From Mycobacterium sp. SMC-4 (lineage in GTDB: Bacteria > Actinomycetota > Actinomycetes > Mycobacteriales > Mycobacteriaceae), in NCBI RefSeq assembly GCF_025263265.1, contig NZ_CP079869.1, positions 124,001 to 188,000 of the forward strand: a DNA stretch of 64,000 nt. The letters run 5' to 3'. Below the pieces are notes generated by a model. The model did no database searches, was not told the origin of the DNA, and saw only the letters and a list, made by a program, of their open reading frames with translations. A program made the position numbers and the translations under genes. This document shows positions 37,868 through 46,812 of the stretch, in pieces; the stretch's first letter is position 1; each line of letters opens with the position of its first letter.

Positions 37868-38187
37868 CTGAAACGACCGACACCGGGGCATCTGAACCCG
37901 AAGCACCGCACGGCTATACGGCCCAGAAAGAGAACTACGCCCGGCGGCTGCGGCGCATCGAGGGACAGGTGCGCGGCATCGCCAAGATGATCGACGAGGA
38001 CAAGTACTGCATCGACGTCCTGACCCAGATCAGCGCGGTGCACAGCGCGCTGCAGTCGGTGGCGCTGGGTCTGCTCGACGAGCATCTGGGCCACTGCGTG
38101 AGCCACGCGGTCGCCGCCGGGGGCGCCGAGGCCGATGCCAAGCTCGCCGAGGCGTCGGCGGCCATCGCCCGACTGGTGCGCTCCTGA
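37864..38187 (+). CDS. ricR: Copper-sensing repressor RicR (CsoR family)
   Basis: CsoR/RcnR-family all-helical repressor of 107 aa. Family features are ENYARRLRRIEGQVRGIAKM and the Cu(I) ligands Cys49 (KYCIDVL), His74 and Cys78 (DEHLGHCVS). GTG 37864 overlaps the stop of the DUF305 gene. In M. tuberculosis the counterpart Rv0190 controls a copper regulon that includes mymT and lpqS. Here mymT is not in its usual nearby place, and a DUF305 gene shares the operon instead. The operator at 37231-37245 implies autoregulation. Confidence 0.92.
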   Translation: MTETTDTGASEPEAPHGYTAQKENYARRLRRIEGQVRGIAKMIDEDKYCIDVLTQISAVHSALQSVALGLLDEHLGHCVSHAVAAGGAEADAKLAEASAAIARLVRS

Positions 38188-38362
38188 CCCGAGCCCACTC
38201 GTCGCCGCGGGCTGACGCCCACTCTGCGCAGGTAACAGACGGCCGCCAGATCGCGATGATCCGTGCAGGTCAGGGCTTCGTCCTGGGCATGATCCGGCTG
38301 CTGGACGAGGCAGTCGACCGCGACGCTGTGCCACACTGGGAGGCAGTCGCTGAACTGGAGGT

Positions 38363-39400
38363 ATGTCTATGCGGCAGCGCAACAAGGTGCGTTGGACGGC
38401 CGTGATGATGGCATCGGCGGTGGTCGCCGTGCTGACGATGAGCGCCCCGTCGGCGCTGGCCCAACCAGGTATCGCACCCCCGCCGCCGCCACCGGCAGAC
38501 CCCGCGGTGCCGGCGCCACCGGCCGAACCGGTTGCCCTGCCCAACCCGTCCGCAGCCACACCGGCCGTCCCGTCGGCCCCCGGCGAGAGGGCGACCGTCG
38601 ACCCACTCGCGGTGGTGCCCGGCCAGCCGATGCCGATCCCCGCAGGCACCCCGGCCGGGCAGAATCCCACGCCGTTCACCGGGCAGCCGCCGTTCGTGCC
38701 GCCGTCGTTCAACCCGGTCAACGGTGCGCTCGTGGGTGTGGCCAAGCCGATCATCATCAACTTCCAGCGCCCGATCGCCAACCGTCCGCTGGCTGAGAGC
38801 GCCATCCACATCTCGTCGAACCCGCCGGTTCCCGGACGGTTCTACTGGATCACCGACCAGCAGGTGCGCTGGCGCCCGCAGGACTTCTGGCCGGCCCACA
38901 CCACGGTCAACATCGACGCCGCCGGCACCAAGTCGAGCTTCCGGGTGGGCGAATCGCAGGTCGCGACCATCGACAACGAAACCAAGCAGATGGAGGTCAT
39001 GATCAACGGTGAGTTGGTCAAGACCTTCCCGGTCTCGCTGGGCAAGGCGGGCTCGGACACCAAGAACGGCACCTACTACGTGCTGGAGAAGTTCAAGGAC
39101 ATGGTGATGGACTCCTCGACCTACGGCGTTCCGGTGGACGATCCGTCGGGCGAGGGATACCGCGTCAAGGTCAAGGACGCGGTCCGCATCGACAACAGCG
39201 GCATCTTCGTGCACGGCGCCCCGTGGTCGGTGGGCTCACAAGGCAGTACTAACGTCAGCCACGGCTGCATCAACCTCAGCCCCGCCAACGCCGAGTGGTT
39301 CTACGACACCTTCGGCAGCGGAGACCCGGTGGTCATCAAGAACACCGACGGCGGTTGGTACACCCAGCAAGACGGCGCGCACGACTGGCAGCTGTTCTGA
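38363..39400 (+). CDS. L,D-transpeptidase (Rv0192/LdtMt4-like)
   Basis: Peptidoglycan cross-linking enzyme of 345 aa. The N-terminal membrane/signal segment is [21 protein letters not shown] proline-rich linker (about residues 35-110), an Ig-like domain, and the YkuD catalytic domain follow. The active site is in [20 protein letters not shown] followed by GCINLS, with catalytic Cys302 counted from ATG 38363. It would form 3-3 cross-links between meso-diaminopimelate residues outside the membrane. ATG 38363 has GGAGG five bases upstream; ATG 38369 is the alternative. Confidence 0.92.
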   Translation: MSMRQRNKVRWTAVMMASAVVAVLTMSAPSALAQPGIAPPPPPPADPAVPAPPAEPVALPNPSAATPAVPSAPGERATVDPLAVVPGQPMPIPAGTPAGQNPTPFTGQPPFVPPSFNPVNGALVGVAKPIIINFQRPIANRPLAESAIHISSNPPVPGRFYWITDQQVRWRPQDFWPAHTTVNIDAAGTKSSFRVGESQVATIDNETKQMEVMINGELVKTFPVSLGKAGSDTKNGTYYVLEKFKDMVMDSSTYGVPVDDPSGEGYRVKVKDAVRIDNSGIFVHGAPWSVGSQGSTNVSHGCINLSPANAEWFYDTFGSGDPVVIKNTDGGWYTQQDGAHDWQLF

Positions 39401-39493
39401 GGTAGTCCGGGCCCGGTCCGCTCCGACCGTGCCACGATGGGATCAGGCTGACGGCCGTCTGAGACCGTCGGCACCGATTCTCGGGGTGGGCCG

Positions 39494-40429
39494 ATGCCCG
39501 GTGACGGCAAGGCGGTGGCACGCACGGTCGCGGTGCTGGCTGCACTGCTGCTCGGCGCACTCGCGCTGCGCGGCTATCTGCCCACTGAAACGGCCGCCGC
39601 GCCGCCGCCGCCCGAACCCGACGACCGACCCGGCACGGCCTCGCCCCTTGCCGTGGTCGCCATGTTCGCCGTGGCGCTGGCCATCATGGCGCTCGCCGTC
39701 CTGGCCCAGCCGCGCCGTCGGCGGGTGCGCCACACCGAGGAAGCGCCGCGCCGATTCGGCGTAACCGGGGGACGGCCCCGCTGGCGGCTGCTCGTCTACG
39801 CCGCTGCTGCGCTGGCGATATGGCTGACGGTGATCCTGCTGCTGCAGCGGTGGGAGGTCGCCGTCCCCGAGGCCGAAAGTCCCGCTGGGGTTGATCAGCC
39901 GCCGCGTGAGGGCGCCGAGGGCGGATCGGTGCCGCGGCCCGCCGCCGGTTCCGACGCGCTGTTCGGCTACCTGCTGGTCGGCACGGTGGCCATGGTGGCA
40001 CTCTCGATCGTGGCGGGGTTGCGGGCCGGCCGGGTCGCCCCCGCCGCGCCGCCACCGGTCGACGACGTTGACGACGTCGCGGCACCCGCCGGGTCGGCCG
40101 CACCCGACCTGGCGCGGGCGGCCGAACGCGGGCTCGCCGAGATCGATGACCGCCGGCGGGACCCGCGCGAGGCCATCATCGCCTGCTACGCCGTAATGGA
40201 AGCCGAGTTGGAGAAGTCGCCGGGAACCAGCCCGCGGGCCTCCGACACCCCCTCGGAGGTGCTGGCGCGCGCGGTCGATCGGCACGCGCTGCGGGCGGAC
40301 AGCGCCGTCGGACTGGTGGAGTTGTTCGAAGAGGCACGGTTCAGCCGTCACGTGATGACCGAGCAGCACCGCGCGGAAGCGCTGGCCGCGCTGCGGGCGG
40401 TGCAGCGGGACCTACTGGGGGCGCCATGA
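39494..40429 (+). CDS. DUF4129 domain membrane protein
   Basis: Membrane protein of 311 aa, first gene of a five-gene MoxR-type operon. It has about four hydrophobic segments (VAVLAALLLGALALRGYL; SPLAVVAMFAVALAIMALAV; LLVYAAAALAIWLTVILLL; LFGYLLVGTVAMVALSIVA). The C-terminal cytoplasmic DUF4129 domain contains REAIIACYAVMEAELEKSPG and EARFSRHVMTEQHRAEALAA. The stop overlaps the next ATG. DUF4129 proteins commonly occur with MoxR ATPases and DUF58 proteins; their task is unknown but often linked to envelope protein maturation. Confidence 0.82.
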   Translation: MPGDGKAVARTVAVLAALLLGALALRGYLPTETAAAPPPPEPDDRPGTASPLAVVAMFAVALAIMALAVLAQPRRRRVRHTEEAPRRFGVTGGRPRWRLLVYAAAALAIWLTVILLLQRWEVAVPEAESPAGVDQPPREGAEGGSVPRPAAGSDALFGYLLVGTVAMVALSIVAGLRAGRVAPAAPPPVDDVDDVAAPAGSAAPDLARAAERGLAEIDDRRRDPREAIIACYAVMEAELEKSPGTSPRASDTPSEVLARAVDRHALRADSAVGLVELFEEARFSRHVMTEQHRAEALAALRAVQRDLLGAP

Positions 40430-40908
40430 CGAAGCTGGTCGTCGGCGGCCTCGTGGTCGTGGTGTCGGTGCAGGTGCTGGCTCTGATGCTGGCCGACCGG
40501 CAGTTCGTGGTGCCGGCATGTGGTGCGGCGGTGGCCGTCGCGCTGATCACCGCCCGGTGGCGGATGTCGCACCCCGCACCCGCTGCGCAGGACATGCCGG
40601 CCGATGGCACCGGTACTGCGCTGCAGCGCTGGCTCACGCGCACCGAGACCCTGATCTCGTGGTCGGAGTCAACCCGCGCCGACTGGGACCGTCGGCTACG
40701 ACCGCTGCTGGCGCGCCAGTTCGAGCTTGCGGCCGGAACCCGGAAGATCAAGGATCCGACTGCTTTTCAGGCCAGCGGACGCATGCTGTTCGGTCCTGTG
40801 CTGTGGGCCTGGGTCGACCCTGAGAACATCTCACGCACCGGTAGCCAGGAGCCCGGTCCGGGCCGCGCCACCCTCGACGACATCCTCAGACGGCTGGAGC
40901 AACTGTGA
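40426..40908 (+). CDS. Small membrane protein of the MoxR operon
   Basis: Protein of 160 aa with two closely spaced N-terminal hydrophobic helices (GGLVVVVSVQVLALMLA and VVPACGAAVAVALITA). A cytoplasmic part rich in arginine and glutamate follows (STRADWDRRLRPLLARQFEL). Overlaps on both sides (ATGA at the start, GTGA at the end) place it firmly in the operon. It resembles the Rv3694c-type protein by position in the M. tuberculosis moxR2 cluster, from memory. Function unknown. Confidence 0.78.
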   Translation: MTKLVVGGLVVVVSVQVLALMLADRQFVVPACGAAVAVALITARWRMSHPAPAAQDMPADGTGTALQRWLTRTETLISWSESTRADWDRRLRPLLARQFELAAGTRKIKDPTAFQASGRMLFGPVLWAWVDPENISRTGSQEPGPGRATLDDILRRLEQL

Positions 40909-41867
40909 GCAGCTTGGCGACCACCACCGCGCGATGCGAGTCGGTCCTCGACGAGATCTCACAGGTGGTGGTCGGAAAACGTGACGCGCTCACCCTGATC
41001 CTGATCACCGTGCTGGCGCGGGGCCATGTGCTGGTGGAGGATCTGCCCGGTCTGGGCAAGACGCTGATCGCGAAGTCTTTTGCCGCGGCACTGGGACTGG
41101 ACTTCACCCGCGTGCAGTTCACCCCCGACCTGCTGCCCGCCGACCTGCTCGGCGCGACGATCTACGACATGACCTCCGGCCGTTTCGAATTCCGGCGTGG
41201 CCCGGTGTTCACCAACCTGTTGCTCGGTGACGAGATCAACCGCACGCCCCCCAAGACCCAGGCGGCGCTGCTGGAGGCGATGGCCGAGCGGCAGGTCAGC
41301 ATCGACGGAGTCACCCACCGACTACCCGAGCCGTTCCTGGTGCTGGCCACCGACAACCCCATCGAATACGAGGGCACCTATCCGCTGCCGGAAGCTCAGC
41401 TGGACCGCTTCGCAACTCGTCTTGAGCTGAAATATCTTTCGGCACAAGAGGAGACGACGATGCTGCGTCGGCGCCTGGACCGCGGTTCGGCGCAGCCGAT
41501 CGTGCGGCAGGTGGTGGAGGCCGCAGATGTGTTGGCCATGCAGGAGTCGGTGGAGCTGGTCAGCGTGCACGAGGACGTACTGCACTACGTCGTCTCGCTG
41601 GCAGCCGCCAGCCGCAACCACCCGCAGGTCTCGGTGGGGGCGAGCCCTCGCGCGGAGCTCGACCTGGTCCAGTTGGCCCGAGCGCGGGCTTTGCTCGTCG
41701 GACGTGACTATGTGGTGCCCGAAGACGTCAAGGCCCTCGCGGTGTCGACGATGGCACACCGGATCACGTTGCGCCCGGAGATGTGGGTGCGCCGAGTGCA
41801 GGGCGCCGACGTCATCGACGACCTGCTGCGGCGGACCCCGGTACCACGCACCGGCGAGTCGCGATGA
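40905..41867 (+). CDS. MoxR-type AAA+ ATPase
   Basis: AAA+ chaperone-like ATPase of 320 aa. Walker A is in EDLPGLGKTLIAKSFAAALG, Walker B in LLLGDEINRTPPKTQAALLE, and sensor 1 in FLVLATDNPIEYEGTYPLPE. The lid contains VGASPRAELDLVQLARARAL. GTG 40905 overlaps the previous stop and its own stop overlaps the DUF58 gene. MoxR ATPases remodel or activate partner proteins, often with von Willebrand or DUF58 proteins such as the next gene product. Confidence 0.92.
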   Translation: MSSLATTTARCESVLDEISQVVVGKRDALTLILITVLARGHVLVEDLPGLGKTLIAKSFAAALGLDFTRVQFTPDLLPADLLGATIYDMTSGRFEFRRGPVFTNLLLGDEINRTPPKTQAALLEAMAERQVSIDGVTHRLPEPFLVLATDNPIEYEGTYPLPEAQLDRFATRLELKYLSAQEETTMLRRRLDRGSAQPIVRQVVEAADVLAMQESVELVSVHEDVLHYVVSLAAASRNHPQVSVGASPRAELDLVQLARARALLVGRDYVVPEDVKALAVSTMAHRITLRPEMWVRRVQGADVIDDLLRRTPVPRTGESR

Positions 41868-43096
41868 GACAGGACCGAGTCGATGTCGACATGTGTTGGC
41901 GGGCATCCCCGCTGGCCTACGCGTTGGCGACCTGCGCTGGTGCGGCCCTGATCGTGGCACTGGTCAGCGGTCGCTGGGACCTGGTGGTGTTCGCGGCTCC
42001 GCTGCTCGGCGTGCTGTGCTCGGTGTCGTGGCAGCGCAGGCTCCCGGCGGTGTGGGTCCGGGGCTCACCGGTGCTGCAGCGGTGCTTCGAGGGTGACCGG
42101 GTGCGCGTCGAGGTTTCTGCCGGCGCCGATGACGGCAGCGAAGTGCAGCTGCGGCCTACGCCGTTGCCCGAGCTCAAGCTCGTCGACGACGGCGCGCCGA
42201 TGACGGTTGCGGTCGGCGCGCCGAGGTGGGGTCGCTACCCGGTGTCGGTCGAGGTGAGCGTCACGGGTCGGGGCGGCCTGCTGTGCGGCTCCGGGGTGGC
42301 CGTGGTGGCCGAGGTGTTCGTGTTTCCGGTCGCGTTCGCCCAGTCCACGCCGCTACCGCGCAGCGAACTGCTCGACCGGCTGGGCACCCACCTGACCCGC
42401 CATGTCGGGCCAGGGGTGGAGTACGCCGACATCCGCCCCTACGTACCCGGAGATCAACTGCGCACAGTCAACTGGCCGGTCAGCGCGCGGCGTGGCGCGC
42501 TGCACGTCACCGAGCGGCTCACCGATCGGGCCGCCGATGTGGTGGTGCTCTTCGATGTCTATCCTCAGCCACCCGGGCCGGCCACACTGGCCACCGAGCG
42601 TGCGGCGCGGGGCGCTGCCCAGGTGGTGCAGAGCGCACTGCGCTACGGCGACCGCGCCGGTCTGGTGGCGCTGGGAGGCCGCCAAACCCGTTGGCTGGGT
42701 GCCGATATCGGTCAGCGCCAGTTCTACCGGATCCTCGACACCATGCTCGGCGCCAGCGATGCCTTCGAGACGGCGACCGGCACTCTGGCGCCACGCCCCG
42801 CGGTGCCGGCCGGAGCCGTCGTGGTGGCCTTCTCGACGATGTTGGACACCGAGTTCGCGTTGGCCCTCATCGATCTGCGCCGGCGTGGGCACGCGGTGAT
42901 CGCGGTCGACATTCTCCAGGGTTGCCCGGTGCCCGATGTGCAAGATCCGTTGGTGGAACGCATGTGGGGGTTGCAGCGCTCCTTCATGTATCGCGACATG
43001 GCCACTGTCGGAGTCGACATCGTGGCGTGGCCGCAGTCCTCTACGTTGGACCAGGCAATGATGCTGATGGCCGAGCCGCGCGGGGCCGGGCGATGA
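41864..43096 (+). CDS. DUF58 domain membrane protein
   Basis: Protein of 410 aa from ATG 41864. Two N-terminal hydrophobic segments (about residues 15-50) are followed by a beta-rich region. The DUF58 signature is then seen: GVEYADIRPYVPGDQLRTVN, with W and the S/R-rich step into a vWA-like fold (VVVLFDVYPQPPG). The metal-site pattern of true vWA domains (DxSxS) is not intact. The gene follows moxR with ATGA overlap. Probably the partner of the MoxR ATPase at the membrane. Confidence 0.85.
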   Translation: MRQDRVDVDMCWRASPLAYALATCAGAALIVALVSGRWDLVVFAAPLLGVLCSVSWQRRLPAVWVRGSPVLQRCFEGDRVRVEVSAGADDGSEVQLRPTPLPELKLVDDGAPMTVAVGAPRWGRYPVSVEVSVTGRGGLLCGSGVAVVAEVFVFPVAFAQSTPLPRSELLDRLGTHLTRHVGPGVEYADIRPYVPGDQLRTVNWPVSARRGALHVTERLTDRAADVVVLFDVYPQPPGPATLATERAARGAAQVVQSALRYGDRAGLVALGGRQTRWLGADIGQRQFYRILDTMLGASDAFETATGTLAPRPAVPAGAVVVAFSTMLDTEFALALIDLRRRGHAVIAVDILQGCPVPDVQDPLVERMWGLQRSFMYRDMATVGVDIVAWPQSSTLDQAMMLMAEPRGAGR

Positions 43097-43518
43097 AACT
43101 GTTGTGGCCCATACCTTTCGGCGTCTTGATGGTGGTGAGCGCGGCCGTCGGGGCATCCGGTGCGGTGTTGGTGGTCGCGGCTGCGGCCGTGCTCGCCGTG
43201 CTGGTGTCGGGTTGGGTACGACCGGCCGCGACGGTCGCGGTGTTGCTGGCGGCGGGCACGTTGCTGTTCGGCGCGCCCGCGCCGATGTACAGCGCGCTGG
43301 CCGGGCTGGCCGCAGCCGGTTACCTGGTGCTGGCCCACAACGGGGGCCGAGCGTCGGTGCCGGTGATGTCGGCAGCGGTGACCTTCGCTGCGGTCGCCAG
43401 CCTGGCGGTGGTGGTGCCGCTGGAAGTCCGGTGGCTGCCGCTGGCTGCGCCGCTGGTGATGTTCGGAGCGTTCATGCTGGCGCTGAGCCCGTTTCTGCGT
43501 GATCGGACGCGCGGTTAG
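43093..43518 (+). CDS. Small polytopic membrane protein closing the MoxR operon
   Basis: Protein of 141 aa made almost entirely of hydrophobic helices (four or five, for example FGVLMVVSAAVGASGAVLVV and MSAAVTFAAVASLAVVVPLE), ending in a short basic tail, LRDRTRG. ATG 43093 overlaps the DUF58 stop. No domain is recognised. Its TAG overlaps the TAA of the convergent secreted-protein gene by two bases. Confidence 0.75.
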   Translation: MKLLWPIPFGVLMVVSAAVGASGAVLVVAAAAVLAVLVSGWVRPAATVAVLLAAGTLLFGAPAPMYSALAGLAAAGYLVLAHNGGRASVPVMSAAVTFAAVASLAVVVPLEVRWLPLAAPLVMFGAFMLALSPFLRDRTRG

Positions 43519-43901
43519 GAGAACCCACCGGCGGTGACGGGCGCGCAGGCCGGACCGGTGTGGGTGTTGGTCGGATCGAAGTTGCCGCCCCATGGGTTGG
43601 ACCGGCTGATCCCCTGCGCCTGCCAGCCGTCCGATCCCACCCATTCGGGACCGGCTTCTTGAGCGGTCTGGTGGGGCACATCCATGTCGGAGGCGCGCAC
43701 CGAAGAAGTTCCCATCGTGCCGACGTTGGTCATGCAGCGGTCGCTGCCGGCCACGCTGGCCGATTGCTCGGAGTGGACCTGTCCGTCGGCCGAGACCTGC
43801 GCCGGTGCTGGGTCGTTGGGATCGGCATGAGCCACGGCGATGCCGGGGGACAGGAACGCCGCGCAGACGGTGGCGGCCGACAAGATGCGGTATCGGTGCA
43901 T
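43515..43901 (-). CDS. Small secreted protein of unknown function
   Basis: Protein of 128 aa with a clear Sec signal (MHRYRILSAATVCAAFLSPG ending near AVAHA-DP). The mature part of about 100 residues is polar, with two cysteines (GSDRCMTN and TGPACAPV) that could form one disulfide, and several Trp/Gly-rich turns (WGGNFDPTNTHTGPA). No family is recognised. It stands alone, convergent with the MoxR operon and followed by a 230-base region without a gene before zmp1. Confidence 0.75.
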   Translation of the reverse strand: MHRYRILSAATVCAAFLSPGIAVAHADPNDPAPAQVSADGQVHSEQSASVAGSDRCMTNVGTMGTSSVRASDMDVPHQTAQEAGPEWVGSDGWQAQGISRSNPWGGNFDPTNTHTGPACAPVTAGGFS

Positions 43902-44132
43902 GATCGGGTGCCTTCTGACGGGTCGCCGACAATGCCCAGCAAACCGCCATCTTCGGTGATGACGGTCCGCGGAGCGTGCCGCACGAGCGGGTACCTGTGA
44001 ATGTGACTCTTGGAGGGCGGTTCACAACGAGGCTATGGCGCGCCTCGCGGCGCGTCCATCCGGGCCAGCGGGTCAGCAGCGAACTCTCAGCAGTCGGTCA
44101 GGTTTCCGATCGGCGGTGTCGGTGCACCCGGC

Positions 44133-46148
44133 TCAGTTCCAGATGCGCACGCGGTGTTGCGGTTCGAGATAGAGCTCACTGTCCTGGCCGACCTCGAAGG
44201 CTTCGTAGAACGCGTCCAGGTTGCGGATCACTCCGTTGCAGCGGAACTCCGGCGGCGAGTGCGGATCGACCGCCAGCCGCCGAATCGCTTCGGCTTCCCG
44301 TGATTTCGTGCGCCACACCTGAGCCCAGCCGAAGAAGACGCGCTGCACGCCGGTGAGCCCGTCGATGACCGGCGCGGGCCGGCCGTTGAGTGACAACTTG
44401 TAGGCGAGCAGTGCAATGGACAGGCCACCGAGGTCGCCGATGTTCTCCCCGACGGTGAACGCGCCGTTGACGTGATGGGATCCGTCGAGACCGCGCGGCA
44501 CAAACTTTTCGTACTGCTCGATCAACGCCTGTGTGCGGGTACCGAATTCGGCGCGGTCGGCGTCGGTCCACCAGTCCACCAGGTTTCCGTCGCCGTCGTA
44601 CTTGGAGCCCTGATCGTCGAAGCCGTGACCGATCTCGTGGCCGATGACCGCGCCGATTCCGCCGTAATTGGCGGCATCGTCGGCGTCGGCGTCGAAGAAC
44701 GGCGGCTGCAGGATCGCGGCGGGGAAGACGATCTCGTTCATCCCGGGGTTGTAGTAGGCGTTGACTGTCTGCGGTGTCATGAACCACTCGTCGCGGTCCA
44801 CCGGGCCGCCGAGCTTGGCCAGGTCGCGGTCGTATTCCAGGGCGTAACCGCGCTGATAGTTGCCGTACAGGTCGGCGCGATCGATCACCAGCGTGGAGTA
44901 GTCGCGCCACTTGGCCGGATACCCGATCTTCGGGGTGAACTTGTCGAGTTTGGCCAGGGCCTTCTGCCGGGTCTGGGGCGTCATCCAGTCCAGTTCGTTG
45001 ATGCTGACGCGGTAGGCCTCGCGCAGGTTGGCCACCAGTTCGTCCATCCGGGCCTTGGCGTGCGGCGGGAAATGCCGCTCGACATAGAGCCGGCCCAGCG
45101 CGTCACCCATCAGGCTCTCGACCACCGACACCCCGCGCTTCCACCGGGCCCGGATCTCCTCGGTGCCCGACAACCGGCGGCCGTAGAACTCGAAATCGGC
45201 GGCGATGAGTTCATCGGTCAGCAGCGACGCCCGAGCCCGGATGACGCGCCACCGCAGCCACTGCTTCCAGTCCTCAAGCGGCTCGTCGGCCCACAACCGG
45301 GCAAACGCGGTCAGGAAGTCGGGCTGGCGCACCACCAGTTCGGCGGTCTGCTCGGAGCCGGCTCCCAGTGCGGTGAACCAGCGCGTCCAGTCGAACCCGG
45401 GTGCCTCGGCCGTCAGTTCGGCCGAGGTTCGCAGGTTGTAGGTCAGATCGGCGTCGCGGCGCTTCACCACGTCCCAGTGTGCGGCGGCGATCTTGGTCTC
45501 CAACGCGACGATCGCGGCCGCGGCTCGGGCATGATCGTCGGGCGAACCGCCGTGGACCAGCGCCAGCATCGTGGCGATGTGGTGCGGGTAGGCCGCCAGG
45601 ATCTCGGCGTGCCGGGGCTCCCGGTAATAGGACTCGTCGGGCAGGCCGATACCGGACTGCGTCACATGCAGCAGGTAGCGGCTGGAGTTCTTGGAGTCGG
45701 TGTCGACATAGAGACCGGACCCACCGCCGATACCGGTGCGTTGCAGCGCACCCAGCACCGTGGCCAGCGCGTCGGCGGAGTCGGCGGCCTCGACCGTCGA
45801 TAGTTCCTCAAGCAACGGGGCCAGCCCACGTCCGCGGATGGTCTCTTCATCCATGAAGCTCGCGTACAGGTCACCGATGCGCTGCTCGTCGGTGCCGGCT
45901 GCGGCACCGGACTGCGCGGCATGGGTGATGATCTCGCGGATGTGCTCCTCGGCCCGGTCATAGAGGGTGCGAAACGCGCCGTCGGTCGCCCGGTCGGCCG
46001 GGATCTGATACTCGGCCAGCCAGCGGCCGTTGACGTGACCGAAGAGGTCGTCCTGGGGACGGGCCGAGGGGTCGACGTGGCTGAGGTCGATTCCGGATCG
46101 AAGGGGGGCCGGGTTCGTCGCAGGGTTCGATGCTGTTTCAACCGTCAC
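44133..46148 (-). CDS. zmp1: Zinc metallopeptidase Zmp1 (M13/neprilysin family)
   Basis: M13 peptidase of 671 aa, very similar in sequence to M. tuberculosis Zmp1 (Rv0198c). The catalytic motif VIGHEIGHGFDDQGSKYDGD places ligands at His504 and His508 with Glu505 as base. Glu568 in GENIGDLGG is the third ligand. The substrate-binding NAYYNPGMNEIVFPAAILQP block is intact. No classical signal peptide is seen, as in the tuberculosis enzyme. GTG 46148 (MTVETASNPATNPAPLRSGI) adds about ten residues relative to that protein. It is divergent from omamA by 79 bases. Confidence 0.95.
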   Translation of the reverse strand: MTVETASNPATNPAPLRSGIDLSHVDPSARPQDDLFGHVNGRWLAEYQIPADRATDGAFRTLYDRAEEHIREIITHAAQSGAAAGTDEQRIGDLYASFMDEETIRGRGLAPLLEELSTVEAADSADALATVLGALQRTGIGGGSGLYVDTDSKNSSRYLLHVTQSGIGLPDESYYREPRHAEILAAYPHHIATMLALVHGGSPDDHARAAAAIVALETKIAAAHWDVVKRRDADLTYNLRTSAELTAEAPGFDWTRWFTALGAGSEQTAELVVRQPDFLTAFARLWADEPLEDWKQWLRWRVIRARASLLTDELIAADFEFYGRRLSGTEEIRARWKRGVSVVESLMGDALGRLYVERHFPPHAKARMDELVANLREAYRVSINELDWMTPQTRQKALAKLDKFTPKIGYPAKWRDYSTLVIDRADLYGNYQRGYALEYDRDLAKLGGPVDRDEWFMTPQTVNAYYNPGMNEIVFPAAILQPPFFDADADDAANYGGIGAVIGHEIGHGFDDQGSKYDGDGNLVDWWTDADRAEFGTRTQALIEQYEKFVPRGLDGSHHVNGAFTVGENIGDLGGLSIALLAYKLSLNGRPAPVIDGLTGVQRVFFGWAQVWRTKSREAEAIRRLAVDPHSPPEFRCNGVIRNLDAFYEAFEVGQDSELYLEPQHRVRIWN

Positions 46149-46227
46149 CCCACCAGCGTGCCAGAAGCCCGGTGCGGGGTCGGATCGTCGCCGGGAATGC
46201 TGTTCCGCGCCGGGTACGCTCACGCGC

Positions 46228-46812
46228 ATGCCCGACGACGAGCAGGAGTCCCAGCCTGACGCGGGGCTGTTCTCCCGGTTCGGTGTCGCCTCGGCGGTGC
46301 TGGGGATCGTCGCCGTGGTCGCCGTGGTGCTCAGCGCGCTGATCTGGGGCGGGCACCGCGACAACACCGAGGAGGTCGAACACCGCACCCGGGTGTTGCA
46401 GACCGCGGCCGAATGGACCGGCGTGCTGATCAACATGAACCAGGACAGCATCGCCTCCGACCTGAGCACCTTGCACGAGGGCACGGTCGGCCAGCTCAAC
46501 GTCGACTTCGAAGCGTCGGTCGAACCGTTCCGCAGGCTGGTGCAGACGTTGCAATCGCGCACCACCGGCCAGGTCAACTCGGTCTCGCTGGAGGAAATCC
46601 ATCACCAGCAGCCTGAGGACCGCGCCCGCGCCGAGGACGACGAGGAGCTCACCGGCTTCGCCACCCGCACCGACACCGTGCTGGTGGTCGCGACGTCGAT
46701 CAGCGAGAACGTCGGCTCCGAGGCTCCGCGGACGGTGCGGTGGTCGCTGCGCCTCGACGTCGCCGACGTCGACGGCAGGCTCTTGATCTCGCGGCTGGAG
46801 CCGATTCGATGA
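46228..46812 (+). CDS. omamA: Orphaned Mce-associated membrane protein OmamA (Rv0199-like)
   Basis: Single-pass membrane protein of 194 aa. A charged cytoplasmic tail precedes the helix SAVLGIVAVVAVVLSALIWG. An extracytoplasmic Mam-like domain ends with TVRWSLRLDVADVDGRLLIS. The layout is that of the Mce-associated proteins at 19711-22560, but it is encoded far from mce1, as for Rv0199. OmamA is known in mycobacteria to be needed for stability of Mce complexes. The stop overlaps the ATG of the next gene. Confidence 0.85.
   Translation: MPDDEQESQPDAGLFSRFGVASAVLGIVAVVAVVLSALIWGGHRDNTEEVEHRTRVLQTAAEWTGVLINMNQDSIASDLSTLHEGTVGQLNVDFEASVEPFRRLVQTLQSRTTGQVNSVSLEEIHHQQPEDRARAEDDEELTGFATRTDTVLVVATSISENVGSEAPRTVRWSLRLDVADVDGRLLISRLEPIR

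Noticed and set aside
46149..46577. N-terminal extension of zmp1
   Set aside because: It is antisense to omamA; M13 homology starts just after GTG 46148.
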